A stretch of DNA of 64,000 nt from NCBI GenBank assembly GCA_002050275.1, contig MWTB01000016.1, positions 53,048 to 117,047 on the forward strand, given 5' to 3'. Within the stretch, counting starts at the first letter, position 1; each line of letters starts with the position of its first letter. This DNA comes from Anaerolineae bacterium UTCFX1. Lineage in GTDB: Bacteria > Chloroflexota > Anaerolineae > Anaerolineales > Villigracilaceae. Below the pieces are notes generated by a model, which did no database searches, was not told the DNA's origin, and worked only from the letters and a program-made list of their open reading frames with translations. The translations under genes and the position numbers were made by a program. This document shows, in pieces, positions 32,307-41,707 of the stretch.

Positions 32307-32333
32307 CAGAATCGCTCCACTTAATCTATTGTA

Positions 32334-33233
32334 CTAGCGCAACGTAAAGACAACGTCAGCCTTGTCTCGCTCTTGTTCGATCCAATCTTTTAATGTTTGG
32401 TCTTGCAACGCAAGTCGCGCGTCGGGCGAAAGCGGGCGCGCATCATCGCGCGCTAACACCCTCAAAATGTGAAATCCAACGTCCGTAGCGATCACTTCGC
32501 TGTATTCGCCCGTCGTCAAATTGAACGCAGCGTCTTCAATCGTTTTATTCAGCAAATATCCTCGCGGCGCCCAGCCGAGGTCGCCGCGCGTCACCGGGTC
32601 GGCTTTAAGGGCAAGTTCGTCGAAATCGGCGCCGCCGCTCAACTGAAGGAAGAAGCTCCGAGCCGTATCTTCATTATAGAGCAAAATTTGCTGAAGGTGA
32701 ATTTGTTCCATCGTCGCCGGCACAGAGGCAGCGATCGTATCGCGCATCCAAGCCGATTCGACCGCGCGCTTCAAAGCGGAACGGAAAGCCGCCTCGTCGA
32801 ATCCATGCTCAGACTTCCACGCTTCAAGCGCGTCCGCTCCGCCGAGCCGAGCCGTCAAAGAATCGATCCGCGCTTGCAGCGCCGCGTCATCCAAGACGAA
32901 TCCATTGGCGCGCGCAGCTTGCGCTAAAAGCAGTTGCGCCACAAGGTCGTCGGCGACGACGTTCGCGGCAGCCGTCGAGTCGAGCGGAATTCCGAGCGCG
33001 GCTTGCGCGGCGCTGTACATTTCCACTTCCGTATCAAATTCAACAACAGTTACGCCCTCTCCGTTGACGGTCAGCGCCATCGGTTCCAATGTAGCGGTTG
33101 GAGAAGCGGGAACAACGGCGAGCGTCGCCGTAGACACGCTAACGGGTTGAACGCTGGGAGCGGCGCTGCAGGCAAAAAGCCCGAGCATAAAAATGGAACT
33201 GGTTAAGAGCAATGTGGAATAGCGGAAAAACAT
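32334..33233 (-). CDS. PpiC/SurA-type peptidyl-prolyl isomerase lipoprotein
   Basis: A 299-residue exported foldase. Lipobox LFAC lies near residue 22, then a short Thr-rich linker, a SurA-N-like helical part (about 60-180) and a parvulin domain (about 185-285: IHLQQILLYNED, GGADFDELA, GDLGWAPRGYL, VGFHILRV). It would help fold exported proteins. I placed the start at 33233 behind GGAG; the longer frame to 33359 would run through the groEL terminator. A TATAAT lies nine bases before this ATG. Confidence 0.85.
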   Translation of the reverse strand: MFFRYSTLLLTSSIFMLGLFACSAAPSVQPVSVSTATLAVVPASPTATLEPMALTVNGEGVTVVEFDTEVEMYSAAQAALGIPLDSTAAANVVADDLVAQLLLAQAARANGFVLDDAALQARIDSLTARLGGADALEAWKSEHGFDEAAFRSALKRAVESAWMRDTIAASVPATMEQIHLQQILLYNEDTARSFFLQLSGGADFDELALKADPVTRGDLGWAPRGYLLNKTIEDAAFNLTTGEYSEVIATDVGFHILRVLARDDARPLSPDARLALQDQTLKDWIEQERDKADVVFTLR

Positions 33234-33242
33234 CGTCTCCCC

Positions 33243-33248
33243 ATTATA
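33243..33248 (-). promoter_or_regulatory. -10 box before the foldase gene
   Basis: TATAAT on the minus strand ends nine bases before the ATG at 33233. Confidence 0.55.
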
Positions 33249-33314
33249 AATTAAAAGCTTTGGCGCATAAGTCGGGATAAGCGCGTTCATTCTTCGGTCT
33301 ATGCGCCGACGTTC

Positions 33315-33356
33315 ATTTAAAAAATACAGGGGCGGGCATATTTGCCCGCCCCTGTA
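33315..33356 (-). terminator. groESL terminator
   Basis: TACAGGGGCGGGCA and its exact complement flank a short AT loop; on the minus strand ATTTTTTAAA follows. Confidence 0.9.
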
Positions 33357-33372
33357 CAATCGAACGGTTTGT

Positions 33373-35031
33373 TTAGTAGTCCATACCGCCCATGCCGCCA
33401 GGAGGCATAGCCGGGGCTTTGTCTTTTTCAGGAATATCGGTGATCAATACGTCGGTGGTGAGGATCATCGCAGCGATGGAAGCGGCGTTTTCGAGCGCGC
33501 CGCGCACAACCTTTACCGGGTCAATCACGCCGGCGACGATCATATCCGTGTACTTGCCGGTCAACACGTTATAACCGATGTTCTTGTTCTTCTTCTCGGC
33601 GGCGGTACGGCGAATCGCGTCAATGATCACGGAGCCGTCTTGTCCCGCGTTGGAAGCAAGTTTGCGGATGGGCGCTTCGAGCGCTTTTTTGACGATGTTA
33701 ATGCCGACGCGAATTTCGCTGTCTTCATCGCCGTTATCGCGCGCGAGTTTATCCAATTTGGAACCGGCGTTAATGAGGGCGATCTCGCCGCCGGGGACAA
33801 TGCCTTCTTCCACTGCGGCGCGCGCGGCGGAGAGAGCGTCTTCGACGCGATGCTTCTTTTCCTTCATCTCGGTTTCAGTCGCCGCGCCTACGCGAATGAT
33901 GGCGACGCCGCCCTGCAACTTGGCAAGGCGTTCCTGCAATTTTTCTTTGTCGTAGTCGCTGGTGCTTTTTTCAATTTCAACGCGGATTTCCTTCACGCGC
34001 GCTTCAATCTCGCCCTTCTTGCCTTTGCCGCCGATGATCGTGGTGTTCTCCTTGTCAGAGACGATCTTCTCGGCTTTACCGAGGTCTTGTAAGGTGACAG
34101 TTTCCAGCTTGCGGCCCGTCTCTTCCGAGATGACCGTGCCGCCGGTCAGAAAGGCAATGTCTTGCAACATCGCTTTGCGGCGATCGCCGAAGCCGGGGGC
34201 TTTGACGGCAAGCACGTTCAACATGCCGCGCAATTTGTTCAGAACAAGCGTAGCAAGCGCTTCGCCGTCAATATCTTCGGCGAGGATGACCAAGTCACGT
34301 TTGCCGATCTGCACCAGTTTTTCGAGAATGGGGACGATATCTTGCGCAGCCGAGATTTTCTTCTCGTTGATGAGAATATACGGCTCGCTGATGACCGCTT
34401 CCATTTTATCGGCGCTGGTGATGAAATAAGGCGAGAGGTAACCGCGATCGAACTGCATACCTTCGACATATTCAGTTTCAAATTGCATGCTTTTGGATTC
34501 TTCGACGGTGATCACGCCGTCTTTGCCGACCTTGCCCATCACATCGGCGATCAAGTTCCCGATCGTTTCATCGGCGGCGGAGTTGGTCGCCACAGAGCCG
34601 ATCTCTTCTTTTGTATCAATCTTTACCGCCATTTTGCGGAGTTCTTCCACAACGCTCTCCGCGGCAAGCGAGATGCCATTTTTGAGCAACATGGGGTTGT
34701 AGCCAGCCTCAAGCGCCTTCAAGCCTTCGTTGACGATGGCGTGAGCGAGCACGGTCGAAGTGGTTGTGCCGTCGCCGGCGATGTCGTTGGTCTTAGACGC
34801 GGCTTCTTTAAGAAGTTGCGCGCCCATATTCTCAAACGGGTCTTCCAGTTCGATCTCTTTGGCGACGGAAACGCCATCGTGAGTCACCGTCGGCGAGCCA
34901 AACTTGCGATCGATCGCGACGTTGCGACCTTTCGGCCCAAGCGTGGCGCCAACCGCATTGGCGACCGCATTCATACCATTCTTAAGTTTACGACGAGCGT
35001 CTTCCGAAAAGACGAGTTGTTTAGCAGCCAT
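33373..35031 (-). CDS. groL: Chaperonin GroEL
   Basis: A full-length 552-residue 60-kDa chaperonin. The N-terminal [18 protein letters not shown], nucleotide-binding [11 protein letters not shown], and the GGMGGMDY tail are standard. It forms the folding chamber with GroES, encoded 17 bases upstream. The gene shows no truncation or odd residues. The pair is followed by a strong terminator. Confidence 0.98.
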   Translation of the reverse strand: MAAKQLVFSEDARRKLKNGMNAVANAVGATLGPKGRNVAIDRKFGSPTVTHDGVSVAKEIELEDPFENMGAQLLKEAASKTNDIAGDGTTTSTVLAHAIVNEGLKALEAGYNPMLLKNGISLAAESVVEELRKMAVKIDTKEEIGSVATNSAADETIGNLIADVMGKVGKDGVITVEESKSMQFETEYVEGMQFDRGYLSPYFITSADKMEAVISEPYILINEKKISAAQDIVPILEKLVQIGKRDLVILAEDIDGEALATLVLNKLRGMLNVLAVKAPGFGDRRKAMLQDIAFLTGGTVISEETGRKLETVTLQDLGKAEKIVSDKENTTIIGGKGKKGEIEARVKEIRVEIEKSTSDYDKEKLQERLAKLQGGVAIIRVGAATETEMKEKKHRVEDALSAARAAVEEGIVPGGEIALINAGSKLDKLARDNGDEDSEIRVGINIVKKALEAPIRKLASNAGQDGSVIIDAIRRTAAEKKNKNIGYNVLTGKYTDMIVAGVIDPVKVVRGALENAASIAAMILTTDVLITDIPEKDKAPAMPPGGMGGMDY

Positions 35032-35048
35032 TTTTCATTCCTCCAGAA

Positions 35049-35351
35049 TTAGCCTTCAACGATAGCTAAGATATCGTTTTCTTTAAGGATGAGCAGTTTC
35101 TTGCTATCCACTTTCACTTCGGTACCGGAATACTTAGCATACAGCACACGATCCCCCACTTTGACGTCCATTGCAATGCGTTCGCCGTCTTCGTCGCGGT
35201 CGCCAGGTCCCACTGCAAGGATTTTACCTTCTTGCGGTTTTTCCTTAGCAGTTTCGGGAAGAATGATGCCGCCGGCGGTCATTTCTTCCTGCTCGATCGG
35301 TTCAACGATCACGCGTCCGCCAAGGGGCTTCAACTTCAATTTGCTTGCCAT
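35049..35351 (-). CDS. groS: Co-chaperonin GroES
   Basis: A 100-residue Gro[22 protein letters not shown], the mobile loop ([11 protein letters not shown]), and [12 protein letters not shown] are all typical. It caps GroEL. The CAGGAGGCAG ribosome-binding site precedes the ATG. Upstream lie a good promoter and a degenerate CIRCE-like palindrome, so heat-shock control by HrcA is possible. Confidence 0.98.
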   Translation of the reverse strand: MASKLKLKPLGGRVIVEPIEQEEMTAGGIILPETAKEKPQEGKILAVGPGDRDEDGERIAMDVKVGDRVLYAKYSGTEVKVDSKKLLILKENDILAIVEG

Positions 35352-35390
35352 CTTTCTGCCTCCTGATAGGATTTATAATTATTCATGAAA

Positions 35391-35417
35391 TTAGCGCCCT
35401 TCATGCTTGAGCACCGA
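35391..35417 (-). promoter_or_regulatory. Degenerate CIRCE-like operator
   Basis: TTAGCGCCC, nine bases, GAGCACCGA. It keeps the CIRCE N9 spacing and 12 of 18 consensus bases and sits at the expected transcription start of groES. HrcA binding is possible but not certain. Confidence 0.4.
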
Positions 35418-35422
35418 ACGTA

Positions 35423-35451
35423 ATATTACTTATTTTAGAAGGGCAAGTCAA
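35423..35451 (-). promoter_or_regulatory. groESL promoter
   Basis: On the minus strand TTGACT and TAATAT are separated by 17 bases; the predicted start lies near 35416. Confidence 0.75.
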
Positions 35452-35496
35452 GGGGATTGTAAAATTTCTTACAAAGTTCTGATAGCCGGCGGCGTT

Positions 35497-36993
35497 TCAG
35501 GGCGTAGGCGTTGCGGTCAGATTCGGCGCCGCGTCGCCCGCTCCCGGCGTACCCGTCCCCGATGCGTTCGGAGCCGGGGCGGTTGGCGCGCTTCCGCTCG
35601 ACAGTGACGCGCAGATCAGCTCTCCCGTCTCCACAATGCCGAGAATCGTCTGTTGCGAGTCTTTATACGCGTCGGGGTTGGCGCGCAGTTCCGCGCGCAC
35701 GTCGCCCATTACCTTCATCGCTTCGTCGCATTTGTTGTCTCTAGGGCGGCTCAACGCGGATAATACCGATCCGTAAACGTAGTAATAGACGATGGTGTTC
35801 GGCGAGATGGCAAGCCCCGGCACGACGACCGGGTTCTCATCCAGATCGGGGAAGCATTTTTCCAGTCCGCGCCCCATGCAAGAATCTTCGCCCGAACAGC
35901 CATACGCGGCGCATTTGAGCGAAAAGATCGAACCTTCGTAGTTGCGAGAGCGAAAATAAACGATGCCCAATTGCCCATAAATATCGGAGTTCGTTGGCTC
36001 GTATTGCAACGCTTTTTGTACATTGCGCGCAGCGGCGAAGTATTCGCCTAACTGCGAGTATGTTCGCGCAATCGAAAGATGCGGACCCGGGTCTTTCACG
36101 CCGATCTGTTCATTGATACGCACGGCGCGATCGAAATATTCCAACGATTTTTCGTACGTTGGGCGCGCCTCCTCGACGCCTTGCTTGCTCGCGATATTAA
36201 ACGCGAGGATACGATAGTTCGCGCCGGCGCGCGTATAAAGAAAGGTGAAATTTGGTTCGATGGCGATGGCTTTATCCCACTCAGCGATGGCAAGCTCGTA
36301 TTGACCAAAAGTCTCCAGCACCGCCGCATAGACGCGATGAACATCCATGATAGTATCGTCTTGCGCCAGCGCTTGTTTGACGGTTAACTCCGCTTGATCC
36401 CATTTTTGCTGGTCGAGCAACACCTCGGCGTAGTACACCAATGCCAGCGTATTGGAGCTATCCAATTGCAACGCCGTCAGTGATTCCGCTTCTGCGTCGC
36501 GCAAATAATTCTGTATTTCGTCGGTCGTGCGAAAGTTGGGGTTGGCGTTCCAATTCAGCGCAAACGCACGAACAGCGTGCGCGGAGCTATCTTCGGGCGT
36601 TAGTTCTATCGCTTTAGCCGCCGATTCGAGCGCTTCGGCAAGGCGCGCTTTCTTCTCGTCATTGGTGATCAGGAAGGCAGAAGAGTACGTTTGAATGCGC
36701 GATAACTTCGTCCAGGTTTGAGCGTTATTGGGGTCTACCGCCGCCGCCGCGCGATAGGCTTGAATCGCGGCGTTGACGTTTCCTGCGCTAAAGTAGGCTT
36801 CGCCTTCCAGAATCAGCGATTCGGGCGAACGTGTGAGAGTCGGCGTGGCTTGAAAGAGCGGCTCGATCTCTCCGCTGTTAATTTGCTGCAAAACCCAAAC
36901 TCCGCCAAGGAGCATGATCACCCAAATGAATAACCGATAGATATTGGATTGCGGTTTGCGATTAAATAACGGACGGCGGGGCGAGATGTTCAT
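35497..36993 (-). CDS. Membrane-anchored TPR protein
   Basis: A 498-residue protein with one membrane segment near residues 21-38 and many TPR units outside it. It ends in a low-complexity Pro/Ala/Thr tail. The start at 36993 overlaps the stop of the gene upstream by four bases (ATGA), which decides against the longer frame to 37059. Segment ENCFPDLDENP and a Cys-rich stretch (AAYGCSGEDSCMGRGLEKC) interrupt the repeats. It is a paralogue of the neighbour at 36990-38243. Function unknown; envelope scaffold is a guess. Confidence 0.75.
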   Translation of the reverse strand: MNISPRRPLFNRKPQSNIYRLFIWVIMLLGGVWVLQQINSGEIEPLFQATPTLTRSPESLILEGEAYFSAGNVNAAIQAYRAAAAVDPNNAQTWTKLSRIQTYSSAFLITNDEKKARLAEALESAAKAIELTPEDSSAHAVRAFALNWNANPNFRTTDEIQNYLRDAEAESLTALQLDSSNTLALVYYAEVLLDQQKWDQAELTVKQALAQDDTIMDVHRVYAAVLETFGQYELAIAEWDKAIAIEPNFTFLYTRAGANYRILAFNIASKQGVEEARPTYEKSLEYFDRAVRINEQIGVKDPGPHLSIARTYSQLGEYFAAARNVQKALQYEPTNSDIYGQLGIVYFRSRNYEGSIFSLKCAAYGCSGEDSCMGRGLEKCFPDLDENPVVVPGLAISPNTIVYYYVYGSVLSALSRPRDNKCDEAMKVMGDVRAELRANPDAYKDSQQTILGIVETGELICASLSSGSAPTAPAPNASGTGTPGAGDAAPNLTATPTP

Positions 36994-38243
36994 GGCGTGG
37001 CAGTCGCGTCCGGCGACGACGGCGTATTGGTCGGCGGGGCGACGAGATTCTCCTGGCAAATTCGAATCGTTTCACTCGCTGCGAATTGTGCGTTCTCGTC
37101 CGCAGGGACTTTCGATTGAATTTCTCGCGCAACTTGCAGCGCTTCACCGCAGTTTCCAGTACGCGCCAAGGCAAGCGCCAACGTATAGTAGTATTCTGCG
37201 ATGCGAATATCGTTCGATAGGGCAAGCCCAACGATCGGCTTGCCCTCTTCGGTCGCGCCGCCGTTGACCGCAAGGCGCAATTGTTCGATCGCTTCTGCCC
37301 AATACAAATTACGATAGTACATCACGCCGTAATTGCCGCGCAGGCTGGGTTCTTGCGGACTGTTGTTCACAGCGGTCTCCGCGTACTGCAGCGCTTTCGC
37401 GTAATCGCCCAATCCCGCATAGGTGCGAGAAATATAGAGGTCAGGCAATGGGTCGGCTGGGTTGAGAACGTCCGCGCGCGTGAAAGCGGTGATCGCTTGA
37501 TCGGAAACGCCCAAAATACGATAGTTCAGCCCCAACGACATCCAAAGGTCGGGGACGTTTGCGTTAATCGCCAGTGCGGCTTTGAATTCGGCGACAGCCT
37601 CTTCATAATTTTGCGTAGCCTCCAGCAGAAGACCGCGTGCGCGATGCGCTTCCATTGTGTCTGGGGCAAGCGCCAGCGCAACCTTCGACTCTTCAATTGC
37701 CCTCGTTACATTGTCAAACGAACCGGAGCTCACCAAAATTTCCGTGTAATAGGCGTGCGCCAAGCCGTTGTTCGGGTCGAGTTGCAGCGCCTGCTCAATC
37801 CATGTCAGCGCGTCTGAGTTTTTCCCTTGCGTATCCGCCGCCCGCGCGCGGATAGCGTATCCCATAGAATTGTTAGGCATAAGCAATAGCGCGTTCTCCG
37901 CGCTGGTCTGCGCTTCGACGGGTTTGCCTGCCAGCATTTGTACGCGGGCAAGGGCAATATATAAGGACGGGTCGCGCGGCGCGGAACGGATCGCCTCTTG
38001 ATACAGTTGAATAGACTGCAAGAACTTTCCAGCTTGGAATAACGACTCGGCTTCCGTAACGTAGGCTTCCAACGAGCGCGTCGGCGTGGACGTCGGCATG
38101 AACGGGTTCGGCTGACTCGGCAAATAGATTTGATTAAAGTAGTATCCAAAGAGCGCCACCAAGCCTAAGACCATCAACCCGAATATATTCGGGCGACGTT
38201 TGGGGCGGTTCATACTCCATTTTGTTTTCCTTCGTAAATACAT
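36990..38243 (-). CDS. Membrane-anchored TPR protein
   Basis: A 417-residue protein with a membrane segment near 22-40 and about ten TPR units, ending in a Pro/Thr/Ala tail (APPTNTPSSPDATATP). YIALARVQMLAGKPVEAQ and YAIRARAADTQGKNSDAL are clear units. The start is the ATG at 38243, because a TAATAT box lies six bases before it; the ATG at 38213 is the alternative. It is the first gene of a two-gene operon with its paralogue. Confidence 0.75.
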   Translation of the reverse strand: MYLRRKTKWSMNRPKRRPNIFGLMVLGLVALFGYYFNQIYLPSQPNPFMPTSTPTRSLEAYVTEAESLFQAGKFLQSIQLYQEAIRSAPRDPSLYIALARVQMLAGKPVEAQTSAENALLLMPNNSMGYAIRARAADTQGKNSDALTWIEQALQLDPNNGLAHAYYTEILVSSGSFDNVTRAIEESKVALALAPDTMEAHRARGLLLEATQNYEEAVAEFKAALAINANVPDLWMSLGLNYRILGVSDQAITAFTRADVLNPADPLPDLYISRTYAGLGDYAKALQYAETAVNNSPQEPSLRGNYGVMYYRNLYWAEAIEQLRLAVNGGATEEGKPIVGLALSNDIRIAEYYYTLALALARTGNCGEALQVAREIQSKVPADENAQFAASETIRICQENLVAPPTNTPSSPDATATP

Positions 38244-38249
38244 TTTTTC

Positions 38250-38255
38250 ATATTA
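38250..38255 (-). promoter_or_regulatory. -10 box giving a leaderless transcript (TPR operon)
   Basis: TAATAT on the minus strand, six bases before the ATG at 38243. Confidence 0.5.
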
Positions 38256-38325
38256 CCATGAAAAAATAAAGGGGCATTAAGAATACCGGTGATGAAATCG
38301 GGCGGGGAAAGTTAAAAGGGGATGA

Positions 38326-38331
38326 TAAAAT
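38326..38331 (+). promoter_or_regulatory. -10 box giving a leaderless trmD transcript
   Basis: TAAAAT in GATAAAATC, six bases before the ATG at 38338. Confidence 0.5.
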
Positions 38332-38337
38332 CAACCC

Positions 38338-39084
38338 ATGCGCTTCGAAATTTTTACGCTTCTTCCCGATGTCATCCCTCCTTATCTGGAAGTCAGCATT
38401 CTTAAACGCGCCAGCGAACGGGGATTGATTCAAGTCAACATTCACAACATACGCGATTACGCGCACGATAAACATCGCGTCACCGACGACACCCCATATG
38501 GCGGCGGCGGCGGAATGGTGATGAAACCTGAGCCGGTCTTCGAGGCGGTCGAAACGATTCTGGGGCAACGCCCCGCCCAAGGGCAAGGTCAGCCTGTTCC
38601 GGTTATCTTGCTCACGCCGCAAGGACGAGTCTTTACACAGCGCGTCGCCGAGGAGCTATCTCAGCACGAGCGCATCGCATTGCTCTGCGGGCGCTACGAA
38701 GGCGTAGACGAACGCATCCGCGAACATCTGGCTACGGATGAAATCTCAATCGGCGATTATGTGTTGACCGGCGGCGAGCTTCCCGCCATGATATTGGTTG
38801 ATGCGGTCTCGCGTCTCATCCCTGGCGTGTTGGGCGACCCCACCGGCGCGGAAGACGACTCGCACTCGATGGGCTTGCTTGAATATCCGCACTACACGAA
38901 GCCGGCGGAATTTCACGGCTGGACAGTTCCTGAAGTGTTGCAAAGCGGCAATCATGCCAAAATTGACCGGTGGCGCAGGGAGCAATCTCTGCTTCGCACG
39001 TTTAACAAACGACCGGACATGCTGGAGAAAACAGACTTGACAGAAGCAGACACAAATTTTTTAAAGAGCATTGGGTATAAATAA
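38338..39084 (+). CDS. trmD: tRNA (guanine-37-N1)-methyltransferase TrmD
   Basis: A 248-residue SPOUT methyltransferase that makes m1G37 in tRNAs reading CNN codons and so prevents frameshifting. [44 protein letters not shown] and GDYVLTGGE are standard, and [11 protein letters not shown] is present. Length is normal. It lacks the usual neighbours (rimM, rpsP, rplS). Downstream, 39085-39139 is a low-complexity spacer of ACGCAATACG-type words. Confidence 0.95.
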   Translation: MRFEIFTLLPDVIPPYLEVSILKRASERGLIQVNIHNIRDYAHDKHRVTDDTPYGGGGGMVMKPEPVFEAVETILGQRPAQGQGQPVPVILLTPQGRVFTQRVAEELSQHERIALLCGRYEGVDERIREHLATDEISIGDYVLTGGELPAMILVDAVSRLIPGVLGDPTGAEDDSHSMGLLEYPHYTKPAEFHGWTVPEVLQSGNHAKIDRWRREQSLLRTFNKRPDMLEKTDLTEADTNFLKSIGYK

Positions 39085-39139
39085 CACACACTGCGTATTA
39101 CGCACTATGTGATACGCAATACATTCAACGGAGGAGAAC

Positions 39140-40444
39140 ATGTCATCACGGCTCAACTATGGCAAGATCTTTCTACTCGGTTTTGGATTCTTCGGCATCA
39201 GCGTAGTATGGGGCGTCTATAACGCCTTTGTGCCCATCTTTCTTTCAGAGAAATTTCACGTTGCGCCCGGCTGGATCGGGTTCTTTATGACGCTGGATAA
39301 TATCGCCGCGTTATTTATTCAACCGCCGGTCGGCGCCTGGTCGGATCGTATCCGCACCCGCCTCGGACGGCGCATTCCATTCATCGTGATTGGCGCGCCG
39401 ATTACTGCGCTGGCGTTCGGGTTGATTCCGCTCGCTTCCATCGTTCCGATTTTTGTGGCTTGTACAAGCTCCATGTTGCTCAGCGCGGCGCTTTGGCGCA
39501 CGCCGGTCGTAGCGCTCATGCCCGACATTACTCCTTCTCCGTTCCGTTCACAAGCGAACGGCATCGTCAACTTCATGGGCGGCATCGGTTCGATCATCGC
39601 ATTGCAAACCGGCGGCTTGCTGTATAAACTGAGCCCCAACTTTCCTTTTTGGATGGGTTCGGCGTTAGTCGTATTGGCTGCGTTGATCGTTTTTCTATTT
39701 ATCGAAGAGCCGAAGGAATATGAAGAAGCGGAACAACAGCCCGGCTTACTGGAAAGTCTGCGCGAAATTATCACCGATAAAGAAAAAAGCGGCTTGCGCC
39801 TGTTGTTCGCCATATTCTTCTGGTTCGTCGGCTACTCAGCCGTCGAAACATTTTTCACGCTGTACGCCAAATATCACCTGGGGTTAGAACCCGGCGACGG
39901 CGCGACCATGCTGTCGGTTCTACCGCTGTTCTTCGTGCTGCTCGCCATTCCTTCCGGTTTCATCGGCGGACGCTTTGGGCGTCGGGTGACCATCGCCGCC
40001 GGCTTAGTCATGTTGATCGTTATGTTGTTGCTGTTTTACATCACCCCGGCAACGGCGCTCTTAACCGGCATCGCTCCGCTGCCGGTGGTCGGGATTCCGC
40101 TTGTAGAGGGCGGAGCGCGCATGTTGACGCTCGGAGGCGTTCTCTTGATCTTCGGCGGCATCGGCTGGGCGTTCGTCAACATCAATTCGCTTCCAATGGT
40201 AGTGGACTTAACCGGCGCGGCGCGCATCGGCACGTTCACCGGGTTGTATTACCTATCTTCCACGCTCTCAGCGATCGTCGGTCCGAACCTGAACGGCTGG
40301 GCGGTCCAGTTCGCGGACAACAATTACAACGTCATCATGATCATTTCGCCGATATTTATGATTATCGCGCTATGGCTCATGCTGGGAGTCCGCCGCGGAG
40401 AGGCAGTCGTTCCGGGCACGGAAACAAATTCACCGCAAGCCTAA
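39140..40444 (+). CDS. MFS transporter (SLC45-like sugar/cation group)
   Basis: A 434-residue major facilitator protein with 12 membrane segments. The loop between segments 2 and 3 reads GAWSDRIRTRLGRRIPFI, where MFS members show the D-R-x-G-R-R motif, and GFFGISVVWGVYNAFVPIF in the first segment is typical of the SLC45/GPH-like sucrose and maltose transporters. A GGAGGAGA ribosome-binding site precedes the ATG. The substrate is unknown. Confidence 0.8.
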   Translation: MSSRLNYGKIFLLGFGFFGISVVWGVYNAFVPIFLSEKFHVAPGWIGFFMTLDNIAALFIQPPVGAWSDRIRTRLGRRIPFIVIGAPITALAFGLIPLASIVPIFVACTSSMLLSAALWRTPVVALMPDITPSPFRSQANGIVNFMGGIGSIIALQTGGLLYKLSPNFPFWMGSALVVLAALIVFLFIEEPKEYEEAEQQPGLLESLREIITDKEKSGLRLLFAIFFWFVGYSAVETFFTLYAKYHLGLEPGDGATMLSVLPLFFVLLAIPSGFIGGRFGRRVTIAAGLVMLIVMLLLFYITPATALLTGIAPLPVVGIPLVEGGARMLTLGGVLLIFGGIGWAFVNINSLPMVVDLTGAARIGTFTGLYYLSSTLSAIVGPNLNGWAVQFADNNYNVIMIISPIFMIIALWLMLGVRRGEAVVPGTETNSPQA

Positions 40445-40472
40445 ACAAAGAATCGGCAGTCAAGGTTCCGGC

Positions 40473-40501
40473 TTGTCGAATGTTTCAAGTAATTGTATAC
40501 T
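40473..40501 (+). promoter_or_regulatory. Promoter of the BMP-type binding protein
   Basis: TTGTCG and TATACT are separated by 17 bases; an extended TTG precedes the -10. The leader contains a GGGTT/AACCC hairpin before the AGAGGAGA ribosome-binding site. Confidence 0.55.
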
Positions 40502-40558
40502 TGCGCTGAAAAAGGGTTTGCGATAACCCTAACTACAAATTTCAAGAGGAGAAGAACT

Positions 40559-41593
40559 ATGAAGAAGTTTTACGGTTTGTTCGCAGCGCTCTTGGTCGCC
40601 GCTATGATTCTGCCCGCCTGCGCCCCGGCAGAAGTAGACTGCTCCAAGGAAGATGTGTTCTGCGTCGGCTTAGTGACGGATGTCGGCAAGATTAACGACA
40701 AGTCCTTCAACCAGTCCACCTGGGAAGGCGTTCAGCTTGCGAAGCAACAATTAGGCGCGAACGTCCAATACATTGAAACGTCAGACGCAAAGGATTACGA
40801 AAAGAACATCGCGACCTTTGGCGACGCCAACTACGATGTGGTTGTGACCGTCGGTTTCGCTCTCGGCGAGGCGACCATTGCCGCCGCGGCGAAATATCCC
40901 AACATTAAGTTCATCGGCGTAGATCAGTTACAAGCGGAAACGGTAAACGGCGTTTCCGGCTTGAGCTTCCCTGAAGATCAGGCTGGCTTCCTCGTCGGCG
41001 CGCTAGCGTCCATGATGAGCAAAAGCCACAAAGTCGGCGCCGTCTGCGGCACCGATGTCGTTCCGCCCGTATGGCGCTTTGGCGAAGGCTACAAAGCCGG
41101 CGCCGCCTACGCCGACGGCATGAACGGCACCTCTACCGAAGTGTTCGTTGTGTACCACAGCGACGTTGGCTTCGACAAGACTTTCACCGATCCCGAATGG
41201 GGCGCTCAGACCGCGAAATCCATGATGGATCAAGGCGCTGACACGATCTTCGGTTGCGGCGGCGTCACCGGCAACGGCGCGATCACTGCCGCCGCCCAAG
41301 CCGGCGGATATGCCATCGGCGTTGACACCGACCAGTATTTGACCCTGCCCGAAGCCGCTCCGCGCATGCTCTCCAGCGCGATGAAGCTCATCACCCCGAG
41401 CGTCTTCGATCTGATCAAAGCCGCCAAAGAAGGCACACTTCAGAGCGGAAACGTATACGGACCGGCTGGATACGCTCCGTACCACGACCTTGACGGCGAA
41501 GTGCCCGCTGAAGTGAAGACGGCGATGGAAAAGATCAACGCCGATCTCCTTAGCGGCGCAGTGACGACCAACGTCCCGCCTGTTAAACCGTAA
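40559..41593 (+). CDS. BMP/PnrA-family nucleoside-binding lipoprotein
   Basis: A 344-residue substrate-binding lipoprotein. Lipobox LPAC gives Cys21. VGLVTDVGKINDKSFNQSTWEGV is the family entry motif, followed by GFALGEA, DQLQAETVNGVSGLSF and GVDTDQY. Family members (PnrA, BmpA) bind purine nucleosides for ABC import. I chose the ATG at 40559 behind AGAGGAGA. Permeases and an ATPase follow after a terminator. VDCSKEDVFCVG near the N-terminus has an extra Cys pair. Confidence 0.9.
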   Translation: MKKFYGLFAALLVAAMILPACAPAEVDCSKEDVFCVGLVTDVGKINDKSFNQSTWEGVQLAKQQLGANVQYIETSDAKDYEKNIATFGDANYDVVVTVGFALGEATIAAAAKYPNIKFIGVDQLQAETVNGVSGLSFPEDQAGFLVGALASMMSKSHKVGAVCGTDVVPPVWRFGEGYKAGAAYADGMNGTSTEVFVVYHSDVGFDKTFTDPEWGAQTAKSMMDQGADTIFGCGGVTGNGAITAAAQAGGYAIGVDTDQYLTLPEAAPRMLSSAMKLITPSVFDLIKAAKEGTLQSGNVYGPAGYAPYHDLDGEVPAEVKTAMEKINADLLSGAVTTNVPPVKP

Positions 41594-41612
41594 CAACGTT
41601 TTATAAGTTTGT

Positions 41613-41647
41613 AAAAAGGAAAGAGGTTCGCCTCTTTCCTTTTTTTT
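41613..41647 (+). terminator. Terminator between binding protein and permeases
   Basis: GGAAAGAGG, loop TTCG, CCTCTTTCC and nine T residues. It would leave the binding protein in excess over the permeases. Confidence 0.9.
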
Positions 41648-41669
41648 AACCTTTTTCTTTATTTGTTGA

Positions 41670-41675
41670 TATAAT
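41670..41675 (+). promoter_or_regulatory. -10 box of the permease-ATPase operon
   Basis: TATAAT in GATATAATCTCG, 32 bases before the ATG at 41708; no clear -35. Confidence 0.5.
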
Positions 41676-41707
41676 CTCGCAGCCACCCCAACCGAACCGA
41701 GGGATTT

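Noticed and set aside
33373..35052. Long plus-strand frames opposite groEL and groES
   Set aside because: They are antisense shadows of well-established genes, caused by codon bias.
40508..40552. Possible small riboswitch in the leader of the BMP-type binding protein
   Set aside because: There is a GGGTT/AACCC hairpin before an A-rich tail, but the conserved bases of preQ1 or purine riboswitches are missing.
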